DNA of 64,000 bases from a virus: the IMG/VR virus record IMGVR_UViG_3300040856_003054, positions 62,001 to 126,000 of that record; one strand, given 5' to 3'. Shown piece after piece: positions 28,137 to 34,953 of this stretch. Under the pieces are notes generated by a model. The model was not told the origin of the DNA, did not search any database, and worked only from the letters and a program-made list of their open reading frames with translations. Positions within the stretch are counted from its first letter, which is position 1. Every line of letters starts with the position of its first letter. A program made the position numbers and the translations under genes.

Positions 28137-28343
28137 ATGACTGACACTGTTAATGTTCTTCCTCACATCCGAGAACTGAAAGATACTTGGCGTCGTCAAG
28201 ATTTCAGTTTCACTAAATCGCAGAAAGAAGAATACGATCTCTTGATTGCTGCTCGTCGTGAAAGGGTAAAACAACATTATAAAGAAGGAAAAGTTTGCAC
28301 AATCAGCAAATCTGCAATGGACAAACTTAAAGAAGATAACTAA
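28137..28343 (+). CDS. Conserved small basic helical protein
   Basis: This gene encodes 68 residues from the ATG at 28137. The pattern WRRQDFSFTKSQKEEYDLLI followed by AARRERVKQHYKEGKV is one I recall in cyanophages, function unknown. It is mostly helical and basic. The stop TAA lies in TAAATAATGATG, the left edge of element E. Confidence 0.68.
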   Translation: MTDTVNVLPHIRELKDTWRRQDFSFTKSQKEEYDLLIAARRERVKQHYKEGKVCTISKSAMDKLKEDN

Positions 28344-28350
28344 ATAATGA

Positions 28351-28435
28351 TGCCTGAAGTTGACTGACATCTCTACAGGCAGAGGAGGAGCAGAAATGCT
28401 CCTTTTCTTGTATAAATACTTAAGTCAGTCAACTT
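28351..28435 (+). promoter_or_regulatory. HEG switch element E
   Basis: AAGTTGACTGAC (28357-28368) is perfectly complementary to GTCAGTCAACTT (28424-28435). Local stem TGCCTG/CAGGCA (28351-28356 with 28376-28381) is perfect and holds the 5' arm in its loop. Terminator AGGAGCA-GAAA-TGCTCCT (28386-28403) is followed by TTTCTT. The late promoter TATAAATA is at 28411-28418. AAGAG (28436-28440), the likely ribosome-binding site for the ATG at 28448, directly abuts the 3' arm. Confidence 0.78.
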
Positions 28436-28447
28436 AAGAGCAGAACT

Positions 28448-29140
28448 ATGGTCAAAAATCCATATAGATTTTATACCTATGCCTATTTGCGTGAGGATAG
28501 AACTCCTTATTACATAGGTAAGGGTAGTGGAAGAAGAATATATGATAAAAATGGAAGACCTTGTGGTAAACCGAAAGATAAATCCAGAATTATTTTCTTA
28601 AAGCAAAATCTAACCGAAGAAGAAGCATTCAAACACGAAATCTATATGATTTCTGTGTTTGGTAGAAAAGATTTGGGGACAGGTATTCTTCATAATAAAA
28701 CCGATGGAGGTGATGGAGTTTCTGGGGTAATAGTTAGTGAAGAAACAAGAGAAAAATTAAGAAAATCATCTACAAAATATAATAATGAAGGTCAAAGAAA
28801 ATTGGCAAACAAAAAAACTCATAAAAATTATTATCTAAAGAATAAAGAAAAAATATCACGATACTATAAAGAAAAATATAAGAAAATGAGTTCTGATTTG
28901 GAATGGATGGAGAATCAAAGATTAAAACAAAGAATACCTAAAGAAAATCAAAAAACAAATAGATTGTGGAAAACTTGGAAAATAACTTTCAGTGATGGTA
29001 GAATATTGGAAATGACTGGATTATATAATTGGTGTAAAAATAATGGATATAGTGATGGGTTAGTTTATCAGGTAGCAAAAGGCACCAGAAATAAACATAA
29101 AGATATTGTGTCAGTAGAACAACTGACCACTTACTCTTGA
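28448..29140 (+). CDS. GIY-YIG homing endonuclease (domain hybrid)
   Basis: This gene encodes 230 residues. The GIY-YIG domain has YTYAYL and YYIGKG, nearly identical to the 5159 enzyme through about residue 95. The middle is a Lys/Tyr/Asn-rich linker (YYLKNKEKISRYYKEKYKKM). The C-terminus, WKITFSDGRILEMTGLYNW to HKDIVSVEQL, is the same module as in the HNH enzyme at 11591. The gene is thus a hybrid of a GIY-YIG catalytic head and a recognition module otherwise seen on an HNH head. It is driven by element E. Confidence 0.92.
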   Translation: MVKNPYRFYTYAYLREDRTPYYIGKGSGRRIYDKNGRPCGKPKDKSRIIFLKQNLTEEEAFKHEIYMISVFGRKDLGTGILHNKTDGGDGVSGVIVSEETREKLRKSSTKYNNEGQRKLANKKTHKNYYLKNKEKISRYYKEKYKKMSSDLEWMENQRLKQRIPKENQKTNRLWKTWKITFSDGRILEMTGLYNWCKNNGYSDGLVYQVAKGTRNKHKDIVSVEQLTTYS

Positions 29141-29165
29141 TTTTATTCCCAATACCCGATATACT
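29137..29165 (+). promoter_or_regulatory. Sigma70-like promoter
   Basis: TTGATT (29137-29142), 17 bases, TATACT (29160-29165); it overlaps the HEG stop and lies 21 bases before the ATG at 29187. Confidence 0.65.
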
Positions 29166-29186
29166 GAAAATGTCAGATACATAAAA

Positions 29187-30086
29187 ATGACTAAAAATCT
29201 TCACCTTGAACATCCTTGTGATAGCATCCTGACAGGAGATTTAAGTGTCTTGGATTGGTTTCATGAACCCAACTCCACTATCAGCACTAAGATGGATGGA
29301 AGTCCAGCATTAGTTTATGGAACTAATCCTGCAAATGGAAAGTGGTTCTGTGGAACAAAAAGTGTATTCAACAAAATAAAGATTAAAATAGCACACTCTC
29401 ATGAAGAAATTGATCAGTTTTACACTGGGAAGGTAGCAGAAATCCTACATCTTTGTTTTGACTATCTTCCTCGTACAAAATCAATTATTCAATGTGACTG
29501 GATCGGTGTAGGAGGTTCTCAAGAATACAAACCAAATACTATTACTTATCGTTTTCCGCAGGTAGTTAAAGAGAAAATCATTGTCGCACCTCACACAACT
29601 TATGGTGGCGGTGATGATCTCCGTGATGTATTTGCTGCTCCTCTGTGCAGCAAACTAATCAGCACAAAACACTGCAAATTCGTGCAACCTCAAGTGGAAC
29701 TGAATCCTTATCGTGAAGATTTGGAGGATGTGTGTAAGTTTGCCAAGCAAATGAGCACTCTATGTGAGTTTGTGACTGCTCGCAAAGCATTAGAAATCAA
29801 AAAGGAAATAAACAACTGCATTAGGGAGCAACGGGTCGTCAATGAAGATGAAATTGCAGAAAAATGTGATTGTGATAGAAATTTGATTAGGTTGTGGAAG
29901 TTAGTGTATTCAATCAAGACAGACATGTTCATGTTCATTCACGAAATGGATCAGATTGAATGTTCTATCAACGGTGAAGATAGTTTCCATGAGGGTTATT
30001 GTATCTCAAACAAATACGGTATGTATAAAGTCGTAGATAGAGAAGTTTTCTCATACAATAATTTCGTGACACCTAAAACTTGGTAG
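29187..30086 (+). CDS. Ligase-like covalent nucleotidyltransferase
   Basis: This gene encodes 299 residues. Motif I K-M-D-G-S-P (35-40) is preceded by strands, the KxDG pattern of DNA/RNA ligases and capping enzymes, where Lys is adenylylated. Near the end EGY (269-271) resembles motif IV, and YKVVD (280-284) resembles motif V. The intervening NPANGKWFCGTKSVFN segment fits motif III. I recall related phage proteins labelled DUF6267. It may seal nucleic acid or modify another substrate; the target is unknown. A tandem hairpin terminator overlaps its end. Confidence 0.7.
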   Translation: MTKNLHLEHPCDSILTGDLSVLDWFHEPNSTISTKMDGSPALVYGTNPANGKWFCGTKSVFNKIKIKIAHSHEEIDQFYTGKVAEILHLCFDYLPRTKSIIQCDWIGVGGSQEYKPNTITYRFPQVVKEKIIVAPHTTYGGGDDLRDVFAAPLCSKLISTKHCKFVQPQVELNPYREDLEDVCKFAKQMSTLCEFVTARKALEIKKEINNCIREQRVVNEDEIAEKCDCDRNLIRLWKLVYSIKTDMFMFIHEMDQIECSINGEDSFHEGYCISNKYGMYKVVDREVFSYNNFVTPKTW

Positions 30087-30121
30087 GTGTCTTTAGACCA
30101 CCTTCGGGTGGTCTTTTTTTT
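30068..30121 (+). terminator. Tandem hairpins, second a strong terminator
   Basis: GACACCTA/TAGGTGTC (30068-30075 with 30084-30091) spans the stop codon. AGACCACC-TTCG-GGTGGTCT (30095-30114) is a perfect 8-bp stem with a UUCG tetraloop and a seven-T run. Very likely rho-independent. Confidence 0.92.
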
Positions 30122-30128
30122 ATAAATA
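30121..30128 (+). promoter_or_regulatory. Late promoter TATAAATA
   Basis: A perfect TATAAATA directly follows the terminator T run, 21 bases before the ATG at 30150. Confidence 0.8.
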
Positions 30129-30149
30129 TCTAAAAAAGTATTGGGTAAA

Positions 30150-30953
30150 ATGGCATCAAATAAGACATTTGCGGAGTTCATGGAGATTTGTGAGAAGTTT
30201 TCGATGGCAGCAGACACATCGAAACCACAATCAGCAAAACCAACTAAACTTCCAAAAAGTCGTGAAAGAAATGTAGGAACGCACGATGATTGGAAAGATA
30301 AAGTACCAACTGAATGGAATGATACGACAACTGAACAAAAAAAGAAAAATAAATTAAGATCAAGAGCAAGTGCAGTTGTTGGTACACAGCAAAGACAAGA
30401 TGTTGAAACTGGTGTAAGAAAAGAGGAAGCACAGTTAGATGAACTTCGTATCACAAGAATGTCGCCAGAGAAGCAAGAAGTAAAGAGACGTGCTAAAAAC
30501 ATCAAAGACATTAGAACAAAGAGAGAAACACTTGCTGCATTGATGAGACATGCAGAACTTCAAAAGAAAGGATTGGCAGATGAAGTTGAGTATGATGGTG
30601 AGAATGTTGATGAAGTATTGATGGTAACTCCTGCAAGAAAGAAACCAACCAAGAAAGTTGTAAAGAGTGTTGTCAAGATAGAAAAACCAGATCCAAGTGA
30701 TCCTGATTATGTAAGAAAGCAGAGAGCATATGTCAAATCAAAGCAGCAAGAGGAAATGGTTGACTATGAAAGATTAAGAAGTGGTGCAGAAGCAGCAACT
30801 GATAGAGCAGCAGCAGTAAAGAAAGCAAAACAACAAAGACAACAAAGTGATGCAGAAGCAGCAAGAAGTGCATTTAGAACAAAAGGTGTTCCATTTAGTG
30901 ATGCAAAAGGTTCTGGTCACATTGTAAATGGTAAGAAAGTATATGCCAGTTGA
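30150..30953 (+). CDS. Candidate internal head protein with capsid-targeting-like N-terminus
   Basis: This gene encodes 267 residues from the ATG at 30150; the in-frame TTG at 30141 adds three residues. The N-terminus NKTFAEFMEICE shares T-F-x-E-F-x-E-I-C-E with the 27513 protein and resembles the T4 capsid-targeting sequence with an [IL]-x-E cleavage site (after residue 15). The rest is highly charged and Lys/Arg/Glu/Ala-rich with disordered and helical stretches. The C-terminus GSGHIVNGKKVYAS repeats in the next gene. A clear late promoter supports a virion role. Function after injection is unknown. Confidence 0.65.
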   Translation: MASNKTFAEFMEICEKFSMAADTSKPQSAKPTKLPKSRERNVGTHDDWKDKVPTEWNDTTTEQKKKNKLRSRASAVVGTQQRQDVETGVRKEEAQLDELRITRMSPEKQEVKRRAKNIKDIRTKRETLAALMRHAELQKKGLADEVEYDGENVDEVLMVTPARKKPTKKVVKSVVKIEKPDPSDPDYVRKQRAYVKSKQQEEMVDYERLRSGAEAATDRAAAVKKAKQQRQQSDAEAARSAFRTKGVPFSDAKGSGHIVNGKKVYAS

Positions 30954-30970
30954 GATTCTGTCACATCATC

Positions 30971-30999
30971 TTGTTTTTTGAGTCAAAATCTGTTATTCT
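30971..30999 (+). promoter_or_regulatory. Sigma70-like promoter
   Basis: TTGTTT (30971-30976), 17 bases, TATTCT (30994-30999); 22 bases before the ATG at 31022. Confidence 0.55.
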
Positions 31000-31021
31000 A
31001 ATCAAGTAGCAAAACTTTTTC

Positions 31022-31183
31022 ATGAATCCTTCCGAAATCCGTAAAGTAGCACGACTTCTTGAATATGAAGATGATTGTCGTGCAGCACGTCAGGAGTTTA
31101 TGGAACATGGTGTAAGATTTTATGATAAATTTGGAACTGGTCACATTGTTGATGGTGTGAAGAAATATACTGAGAAGTATTGA
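31022..31183 (+). CDS. Small protein sharing its C-terminus with the upstream late gene
   Basis: This gene encodes 53 residues. The N-terminal helix (IRKVARLLEYEDDCRAARQE) is followed by GTGHIVDGVKKYTEKY, which closely resembles GSGHIVNGKKVY at the end of the 30150 protein, in DNA as well as protein. I infer a short 3' duplication. Function is unknown. Confidence 0.6.
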   Translation: MNPSEIRKVARLLEYEDDCRAARQEFMEHGVRFYDKFGTGHIVDGVKKYTEKY

Positions 31184-31213
31184 GTGTGACAATCCGAAAG
31201 GTGTCACCCAAAA

Positions 31214-31242
31214 TGAGCACAGCATCCTAAATCGTGTATTGT
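31214..31242 (+). promoter_or_regulatory. Promoter of the TGAGCA-17-TATTnT class
   Basis: TGAGCA (31214-31219), 17 bases, TATTGT (31237-31242), with TG directly upstream of the -10. The AATGAGCACAGCA block is shared with copies at 33395, 34984 and 39183. Confidence 0.6.
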
Positions 31243-31267
31243 ATCTGTATTGAAGCAAATCACTCCC

Positions 31268-31504
31268 ATGCCTTCCTTCATTCAACACACAACCAATCCA
31301 ACCTTTGTTGAAGTTGGTGTAGAGTTCTTTCTTCCCACTGATTCTACTTCCTGGATTCCGAATGGTTTTGACATGGTAGAGTTTTGTGTGGATGCAGATG
31401 AACTCGAAGATGATCGTTATGCTACACTTGAAGAGGTTGCAGAACAATTCTGCAAGAAAATCGGTGTAGTGTTTTCTCAAGTAATCGAATCGGATTTGTG
31501 GTGA
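31268..31504 (+). CDS. Small acidic protein of unknown function
   Basis: This gene encodes 78 residues from the ATG at 31268, 26 bases after the -10. The middle is beta-like (TFVEVGVEFFLPTDSTSWIP), and the end is an acidic helix (RYATLEEVAEQFCKKIGV). No family is recognised. Confidence 0.65.
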   Translation: MPSFIQHTTNPTFVEVGVEFFLPTDSTSWIPNGFDMVEFCVDADELEDDRYATLEEVAEQFCKKIGVVFSQVIESDLW

Positions 31505-31506
31505 TT

Positions 31507-31599
31507 ATGGCAACTTGTGGAATCTTAGTGCTCCTTGCATACTCTCTGGGTGCATTGCAAATTATAGTTTTGCATCGACTGCTCAGGGACAATCCCTGA
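31507..31599 (+). CDS. Tiny membrane peptide
   Basis: This gene encodes 30 residues: one hydrophobic helix (ILVLLAYSLGALQIIVL, 6-22) and a short polar end. It starts two bases after the previous stop. The small size leaves doubt. Confidence 0.4.
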   Translation: MATCGILVLLAYSLGALQIIVLHRLLRDNP

Positions 31600-31609
31600 A
31601 GTGTCCACC

Positions 31610-31644
31610 AGACGCACCAGAATCGTCTCTAGTGCGTCTATAAT
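31610..31644 (+). promoter_or_regulatory. Hairpin overlapping a -10 element
   Basis: AGACGCAC (31610-31617) and GTGCGTCT (31632-31639) are perfectly complementary. The last T begins TATAAT (31639-31644), followed by GACTTTG. It has the same TATAATGACTT form as 3493, 5907 and 7797, without a clear -35. Confidence 0.5.
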
Positions 31645-31672
31645 GACTTTGTTGAATCAAACCACGCAACTC

Positions 31673-31894
31673 ATGGTTTTCCACTATACGACCAACTGGA
31701 AAGAGAATAAGGTGTGCCAGATGTTCATTCAGGAGGTTACACCAGAGTTTCAAGAAGGTGACAACAAATACGTTGCTATTGCTCTCAATCCCGAAACAAA
31801 CAAGAGCATGGTGATGTCGAAACCCCGCAGTCATTATGATACACTGCAATGGGTTCGTAAGTGGTGTGGTTCCTTTTGTATTCTTCCTGCCTGA
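31673..31894 (+). CDS. Small protein of unknown function
   Basis: This gene encodes 73 residues from the ATG at 31673, chosen because the earlier in-frame ATG at 31643 overlaps the -10 box. Beta-like segments (VFHYTTNWKENKVCQMFIQE, KYVAIALNPETNKSMVM) precede a short helix and a Cys-containing end. No family is recognised. Confidence 0.6.
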   Translation: MVFHYTTNWKENKVCQMFIQEVTPEFQEGDNKYVAIALNPETNKSMVMSKPRSHYDTLQWVRKWCGSFCILPA

Positions 31895-31925
31895 TTCTTT
31901 TCACTCAACTCACCATCATTTACTT

Positions 31926-32075
31926 ATGACTACCAAAACTTGGGTTGTTAAACTTGAGATTGCGATTGATGAGAATAGTCATCCTCGCAAGTTTATCCCT
32001 GATGCTATTGCTGAATGTCTGAATCTTGAAGAAGGTGAAGACATTATTGATTACAACTTTGTGTGTCTTGATTGA
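31926..32075 (+). CDS. Small acidic protein of unknown function
   Basis: This gene encodes 49 residues from the ATG at 31926. It has an N-terminal strand (KTWVVKLEIAIDE), a helix (IPDAIAECLNL), and an acidic end. Its stop overlaps the next ATG by one base (TGATG). No family is recognised. Confidence 0.6.
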   Translation: MTTKTWVVKLEIAIDENSHPRKFIPDAIAECLNLEEGEDIIDYNFVCLD

Positions 32076-32236
32076 TGAAAAACTATCGAGTTCGTGTTGA
32101 AACTAACGATGGATGTGTCACTATCTGGCATGAGAAATCGAAAGCAAAAAGCGCAGACAAATTGATTCTCAATCGTGTCTACAATCAACTCTGTGGACTA
32201 AACATTAAAGAAATCTCTGTTAATCCTTCTGTTTGA
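32075..32236 (+). CDS. Small basic protein of unknown function
   Basis: This gene encodes 53 residues. It begins with two strands (YRVRVETNDGCVTIWHEK), then a basic helix (SKAKSADKLILNRVYNQLCG) and a terminal strand. A beta-beta-alpha-beta order is suggested. Function is unknown. Confidence 0.6.
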   Translation: MKNYRVRVETNDGCVTIWHEKSKAKSADKLILNRVYNQLCGLNIKEISVNPSV

Positions 32237-32239
32237 ATC

Positions 32240-32716
32240 ATGGCAACTTGGAGAGCAAAGTGTTGGTTAGGTTCTTCTTCTGGTTATCAAGAACTGGAAG
32301 TGCAATCTAACACAACCTACGGAGCAAAAGAGCAGTTTAAGAGAATCTATGGTGCAGAGCAAATCATCAACCTTCGGGAAGTTCGTGGAGAATCTACATC
32401 AGGTTCTGGAATTGGTGATGTTGGAGGAACTGTGGGTTTGATTGGTTTGGTTGCACTTTGTTGGGCATTTGTATCATTTACACCGTGGATTCTCATGGGT
32501 TTGGGTGGTGCTTTTGGAACTTGGGTTGGTGAACAAGTAACAGGACAAAGCATCGAAGAGTATAATGAACGTGATGATGGTTTGGGTAACAAACGAGCAT
32601 CAGTTGTTGTTGCGCTTGCTCTCATTCTAGGTGGAATTGGTTTTGTGAAAGGTGATGAAATCAAAAAAGGTTTTGATGCTGATAGTGTTCCTGCTGAGGT
32701 GAAGAAAACTAAATGA
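32240..32716 (+). CDS. Membrane protein with N-terminal soluble domain
   Basis: This gene encodes 158 residues. The N-terminal domain (CWLGSSSGYQELEVQSNTTY, GAKEQFKRIYGAEQIINLRE) is a pattern I recall in phage and bacterial small proteins. Three hydrophobic segments follow: GGTVGLIGLVALCWAFVSF (about 60-78), PWILMGLGGAFGTWVG (80-95) and SVVVALALILGGIGFV (118-133). A Lys-rich tail follows. Likely sits in the host inner membrane; role unknown. Confidence 0.7.
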   Translation: MATWRAKCWLGSSSGYQELEVQSNTTYGAKEQFKRIYGAEQIINLREVRGESTSGSGIGDVGGTVGLIGLVALCWAFVSFTPWILMGLGGAFGTWVGEQVTGQSIEEYNERDDGLGNKRASVVVALALILGGIGFVKGDEIKKGFDADSVPAEVKKTK

Positions 32717-32922
32717 TTATCACACCAGATAAACTAAAACTAATCAATGCACTTTCTGCAGAGTATGAGTATCTGTGCCATGATGACTTTGACCCAGATG
32801 TTGATACAACACCTGAAGAATACAATAAGATGCTGAGAAAAATGTCCTATGAAGAATTGATCGAAGAGGCAAGTATTGGTGAAGAATATACCCTTGAAGA
32901 TTACCTAGGAACTTGGTTATGA
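32713..32922 (+). CDS. Small very acidic protein
   Basis: This gene encodes 69 residues, rich in Asp, Glu, Tyr and Leu (EYEYLCHDDFDPDVDTTPEE), ending in an acidic helix. ATGA overlap with the preceding gene and ATGA overlap with the next. No family is recognised. Confidence 0.62.
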   Translation: MIITPDKLKLINALSAEYEYLCHDDFDPDVDTTPEEYNKMLRKMSYEELIEEASIGEEYTLEDYLGTWL

Positions 32923-33119
32923 ACTACACTGACATCACAACACTTGAGAATTGCCCCGAGTGTGGTGCTAACTGGGTTGATAAACGCATCCCTGAAGAAC
33001 TCTGGGATCGCTATTCTCCTCCCTATTTCTATAGTCGTGTGATAGGAGTTGAGTTGCTCCATGAAGATCGAATCAATCATTGGTTGTGCCCTGATTGTAA
33101 CCACAAGTTTCCCCGATGA
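32919..33119 (+). CDS. Small zinc-ribbon protein
   Basis: This gene encodes 66 residues from the ATG at 32919. CPECGANW (residues 9-16) and CPDCNHKF (near the C-terminus) give two CxxC pairs, a treble-clef or zinc-ribbon-like site. The middle YSPPYFYSRVIGVELL segment is one I recall in conserved cyanophage proteins. Function is unknown. Confidence 0.72.
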   Translation: MNYTDITTLENCPECGANWVDKRIPEELWDRYSPPYFYSRVIGVELLHEDRINHWLCPDCNHKFPR

Positions 33120-33370
33120 TTTACTCTAACCTCTCAAAGATTCGTCCTAAACTAAGGACAACTGGACGTGTTTCAGGCAATTTCGGAAAATTGAAAGTTG
33201 TCGCTGGTTCATCACTCAATGAGATCGGTGGTGATGGTAACATAGGTGCCACACAAGATGAGTACCTGAATCGTCTTTATTATGCTTTTGATAACACCAC
33301 AGACACTAAACTTCAGCAGTTTCTCTATCAAGAAATCAAAAAGATTCACGTTCAAAGAGGAACCTGGTGA
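33116..33370 (+). CDS. Small protein of unknown function
   Basis: This gene encodes 84 residues. The N-terminal half is basic and Gly/Ser-rich (KIRPKLRTTGRVSGNFGKLK), and the C-terminal half is helical (EYLNRLYYAFDN, LQQFLYQEIKKIH). ATGA-coupled to the zinc-ribbon gene. No family is recognised. Confidence 0.65.
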   Translation: MIYSNLSKIRPKLRTTGRVSGNFGKLKVVAGSSLNEIGGDGNIGATQDEYLNRLYYAFDNTTDTKLQQFLYQEIKKIHVQRGTW

Positions 33371-33394
33371 CAGTTGTAGAAGTGTCACAATAAA

Positions 33395-33423
33395 TGAGCA
33401 CAGAGACCAAAATCATGTATTAT
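33395..33423 (+). promoter_or_regulatory. Promoter of the TGAGCA-17-TATTnT class
   Basis: TGAGCA (33395-33400), 17 bases, TATTAT (33418-33423), followed by TAAAGAGTCAAAG. A hairpin GTGACA/TGTCAC (33367-33372 with 33383-33388) spans the stop of the previous gene. Confidence 0.6.
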
Positions 33424-33448
33424 TAAAGAGTCAAAGCAATTCAAGCAC

Positions 33449-33802
33449 ATGACTACTGCTTTCGCTGACTTCGTTGCACAGCAAGATGCAAAGAACACAA
33501 TCCAACTTAACATTGTTAAGTATTGTCTGATGCTGTGTGATGCTCTTGGACATGATGCTCCTGATGGGTATCACTACTCTCTAGATTCTTCTGGTCGCAA
33601 GTATCACAAAGTATTCATGCACATTGGTGATCGTAGGGATTCTATTCATGCTTTTATTGATAAGCAAACTGGTTCTGTGTATAAACCAGCAAGTGTAAAA
33701 GCGCCTGCAAAAGGTCAGCGTTACAATGTGCTGAGTATTGAATCTCGTGAGCAAATGTTTGAGCGTTGCGATTGGTCAGGATCTTATCTTTACGCACGTT
33801 GA
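33449..33802 (+). CDS. Protein of unknown function
   Basis: This gene encodes 117 residues, the single gene after its promoter. Helical N-terminus (FADFVAQQDAKNTIQLNIVK), a His/Asp middle (CDALGHDAPDGYHYS), and strand pairs later (VFMHIGDRRDSIHAFIDKQT). Balanced charge, no membrane segment. No family is recognised. Confidence 0.68.
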   Translation: MTTAFADFVAQQDAKNTIQLNIVKYCLMLCDALGHDAPDGYHYSLDSSGRKYHKVFMHIGDRRDSIHAFIDKQTGSVYKPASVKAPAKGQRYNVLSIESREQMFERCDWSGSYLYAR

Positions 33803-33866
33803 TACAAACTAAAGGGTGTGACAATCAAATCTCTGGCACACTCGATGGTTTTCCTCCCCAAAATCC

Positions 33867-33874
33867 TGTATATT
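33867..33874 (+). promoter_or_regulatory. Extended -10-like promoter
   Basis: TG plus TATATT (33869-33874), followed by AAAAGAGTCAAA as in the neighbouring promoters; 25 bases before the ATG at 33899. The -35 is not recognisable. Confidence 0.45.
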
Positions 33875-33898
33875 AAAAGAGTCAAAAACAACAACGAC

Positions 33899-34183
33899 AT
33901 GACCACTGCAACCGCTTCCCGCACTTTTGTTCATCAGTCTGTGAATAGCAGCGCAATCTCTCAACTCTCTGTGATCTCTGGTGAGATTGAAGGAACCTAT
34001 GATCTGCTGGTGATTTTTAACAGCAACCCCGACAAAGTGTATCATTATGCTTTTGAGGATGATGGTGCTGCTGCTCGCTGGATTGATCTTCTGAGTGATG
34101 AAGAATCCCGCAATGCAACATCTTGGGGTCGTGAATTGCATCGTGCATTGAAGCACGGTGACCTCGAAACTGTCGAGGTGTGA
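33899..34183 (+). CDS. KTSC-like domain protein
   Basis: This gene encodes 94 residues from the ATG at 33899. Its layout, SSAISQLSVISGEIEGTYD, then LLVIFNSNPDKVYHYAF and a Ser/Arg-rich helix with RELHRALKHGD, matches the KTSC domain pattern (short beta sheet plus helix) found in phage and bacterial proteins of uncertain, possibly RNA-related, role. It is flanked by its own promoter and a hairpin-containing promoter region. Confidence 0.65.
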   Translation: MTTATASRTFVHQSVNSSAISQLSVISGEIEGTYDLLVIFNSNPDKVYHYAFEDDGAAARWIDLLSDEESRNATSWGRELHRALKHGDLETVEV

Positions 34184-34209
34184 CAATCTGAAAACCCGCA
34201 CAAGGGGGA

Positions 34210-34238
34210 TTGCAAAGTCCCCCATTACCTGCAATACT
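34210..34238 (+). promoter_or_regulatory. Promoter TTGCAA-17-AATACT
   Basis: TTGCAA (34210-34215), 17 bases, AATACT (34233-34238), followed by TAAAGAGTCAAAG. GGGGGA/TCCCCC (34204-34209 with 34218-34223) brackets the -35, so a hairpin may compete with promoter or terminator function. Confidence 0.6.
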
Positions 34239-34264
34239 TAAAGAGTCAAAGGAATCGCAACCAA

Positions 34265-34528
34265 ATGACTGAGTTTCCAACACTCCAATCCAAAGATGGG
34301 ACGATGATTGTATCATTCTATCCCATCAAAGTTCCATTTGGTAACATCAGCGAAACCTGGACACTTAAGGTTCTTGAGTGGGAGGGTATTGAGACAATCT
34401 CCAAGAAATGTATCAACAAAGCAGATCGAATCCGTGAGATTGCTGATCGTCTTGCCCATGATTATGTTGTTGTCAAAGATAACACGAATCTCCCCCAACT
34501 TGCCAACCCTATGATGGGTGCTTGCTGA
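34265..34528 (+). CDS. Small protein of unknown function
   Basis: This gene encodes 87 residues. Strand-rich N-terminus (TMIVSFYPIKVPFGNISETW, TLKVLEWEG) and a helix (KADRIREIADRLAHDYVV). Likely a small alpha/beta domain. Followed by two more genes at two-base spacing, each preceded by TGATTATG. Confidence 0.65.
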   Translation: MTEFPTLQSKDGTMIVSFYPIKVPFGNISETWTLKVLEWEGIETISKKCINKADRIREIADRLAHDYVVVKDNTNLPQLANPMMGAC

Positions 34529-34530
34529 TT

Positions 34531-34716
34531 ATGAAGTTCATTGGTAACTGCATTAACTCTTTTGATGAGAATGGTGATTGTATCATCCCTTCACTTCCAT
34601 TCGCAAATGTTACTGAATTTGCTCAACTTGTGGAAGAAAGTGATAATGTAGAGATTGGTGATTTTATCATTCAATACGACGAAGAAACCGACGTTCATTC
34701 GTTCTACTTTAACTGA
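34531..34716 (+). CDS. Small acidic protein of unknown function
   Basis: This gene encodes 61 residues from the ATG at 34531. It has two Cys (FIGNCINSF, GDCIIPS), an acidic helix (TEFAQLVEESDNVE) and a terminal strand pair. The start follows the previous stop by two bases. Function is unknown. Confidence 0.62.
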   Translation: MKFIGNCINSFDENGDCIIPSLPFANVTEFAQLVEESDNVEIGDFIIQYDEETDVHSFYFN

Positions 34717-34718
34717 TT

Positions 34719-34925
34719 ATGCAATTCCAAGTTACTGAAATTGAGTTCGATTTCACTGATGATCTTGATGATGAAGCACTTGATGTTGAAACCCAAGATG
34801 AAATCTACGATGAAGTGATTGGTAGTTTCTGGGAAGCAGATGATGAAGATGACCTCATCGAAGAACTAACATCTGCCTTTGGTTGGTGCATCAAATCCAT
34901 TGATTATCGTCACATTCTAAAATGA
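34719..34925 (+). CDS. Conserved very acidic small protein
   Basis: This gene encodes 68 residues. It starts MQFQVTEIEFDFTDDLDDEA, and the C-terminus SAFGWCIKSIDYRHIL is a pattern I recall in cyanophage families, with WEADDEDDLIEEL between. The strong negative charge could mimic nucleic acid; that is speculation. It is followed by a hairpin and promoter. Confidence 0.7.
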   Translation: MQFQVTEIEFDFTDDLDDEALDVETQDEIYDEVIGSFWEADDEDDLIEELTSAFGWCIKSIDYRHILK

Positions 34926-34953
34926 GAATCGCACTGTGGAAAGTGTAAAGAAT

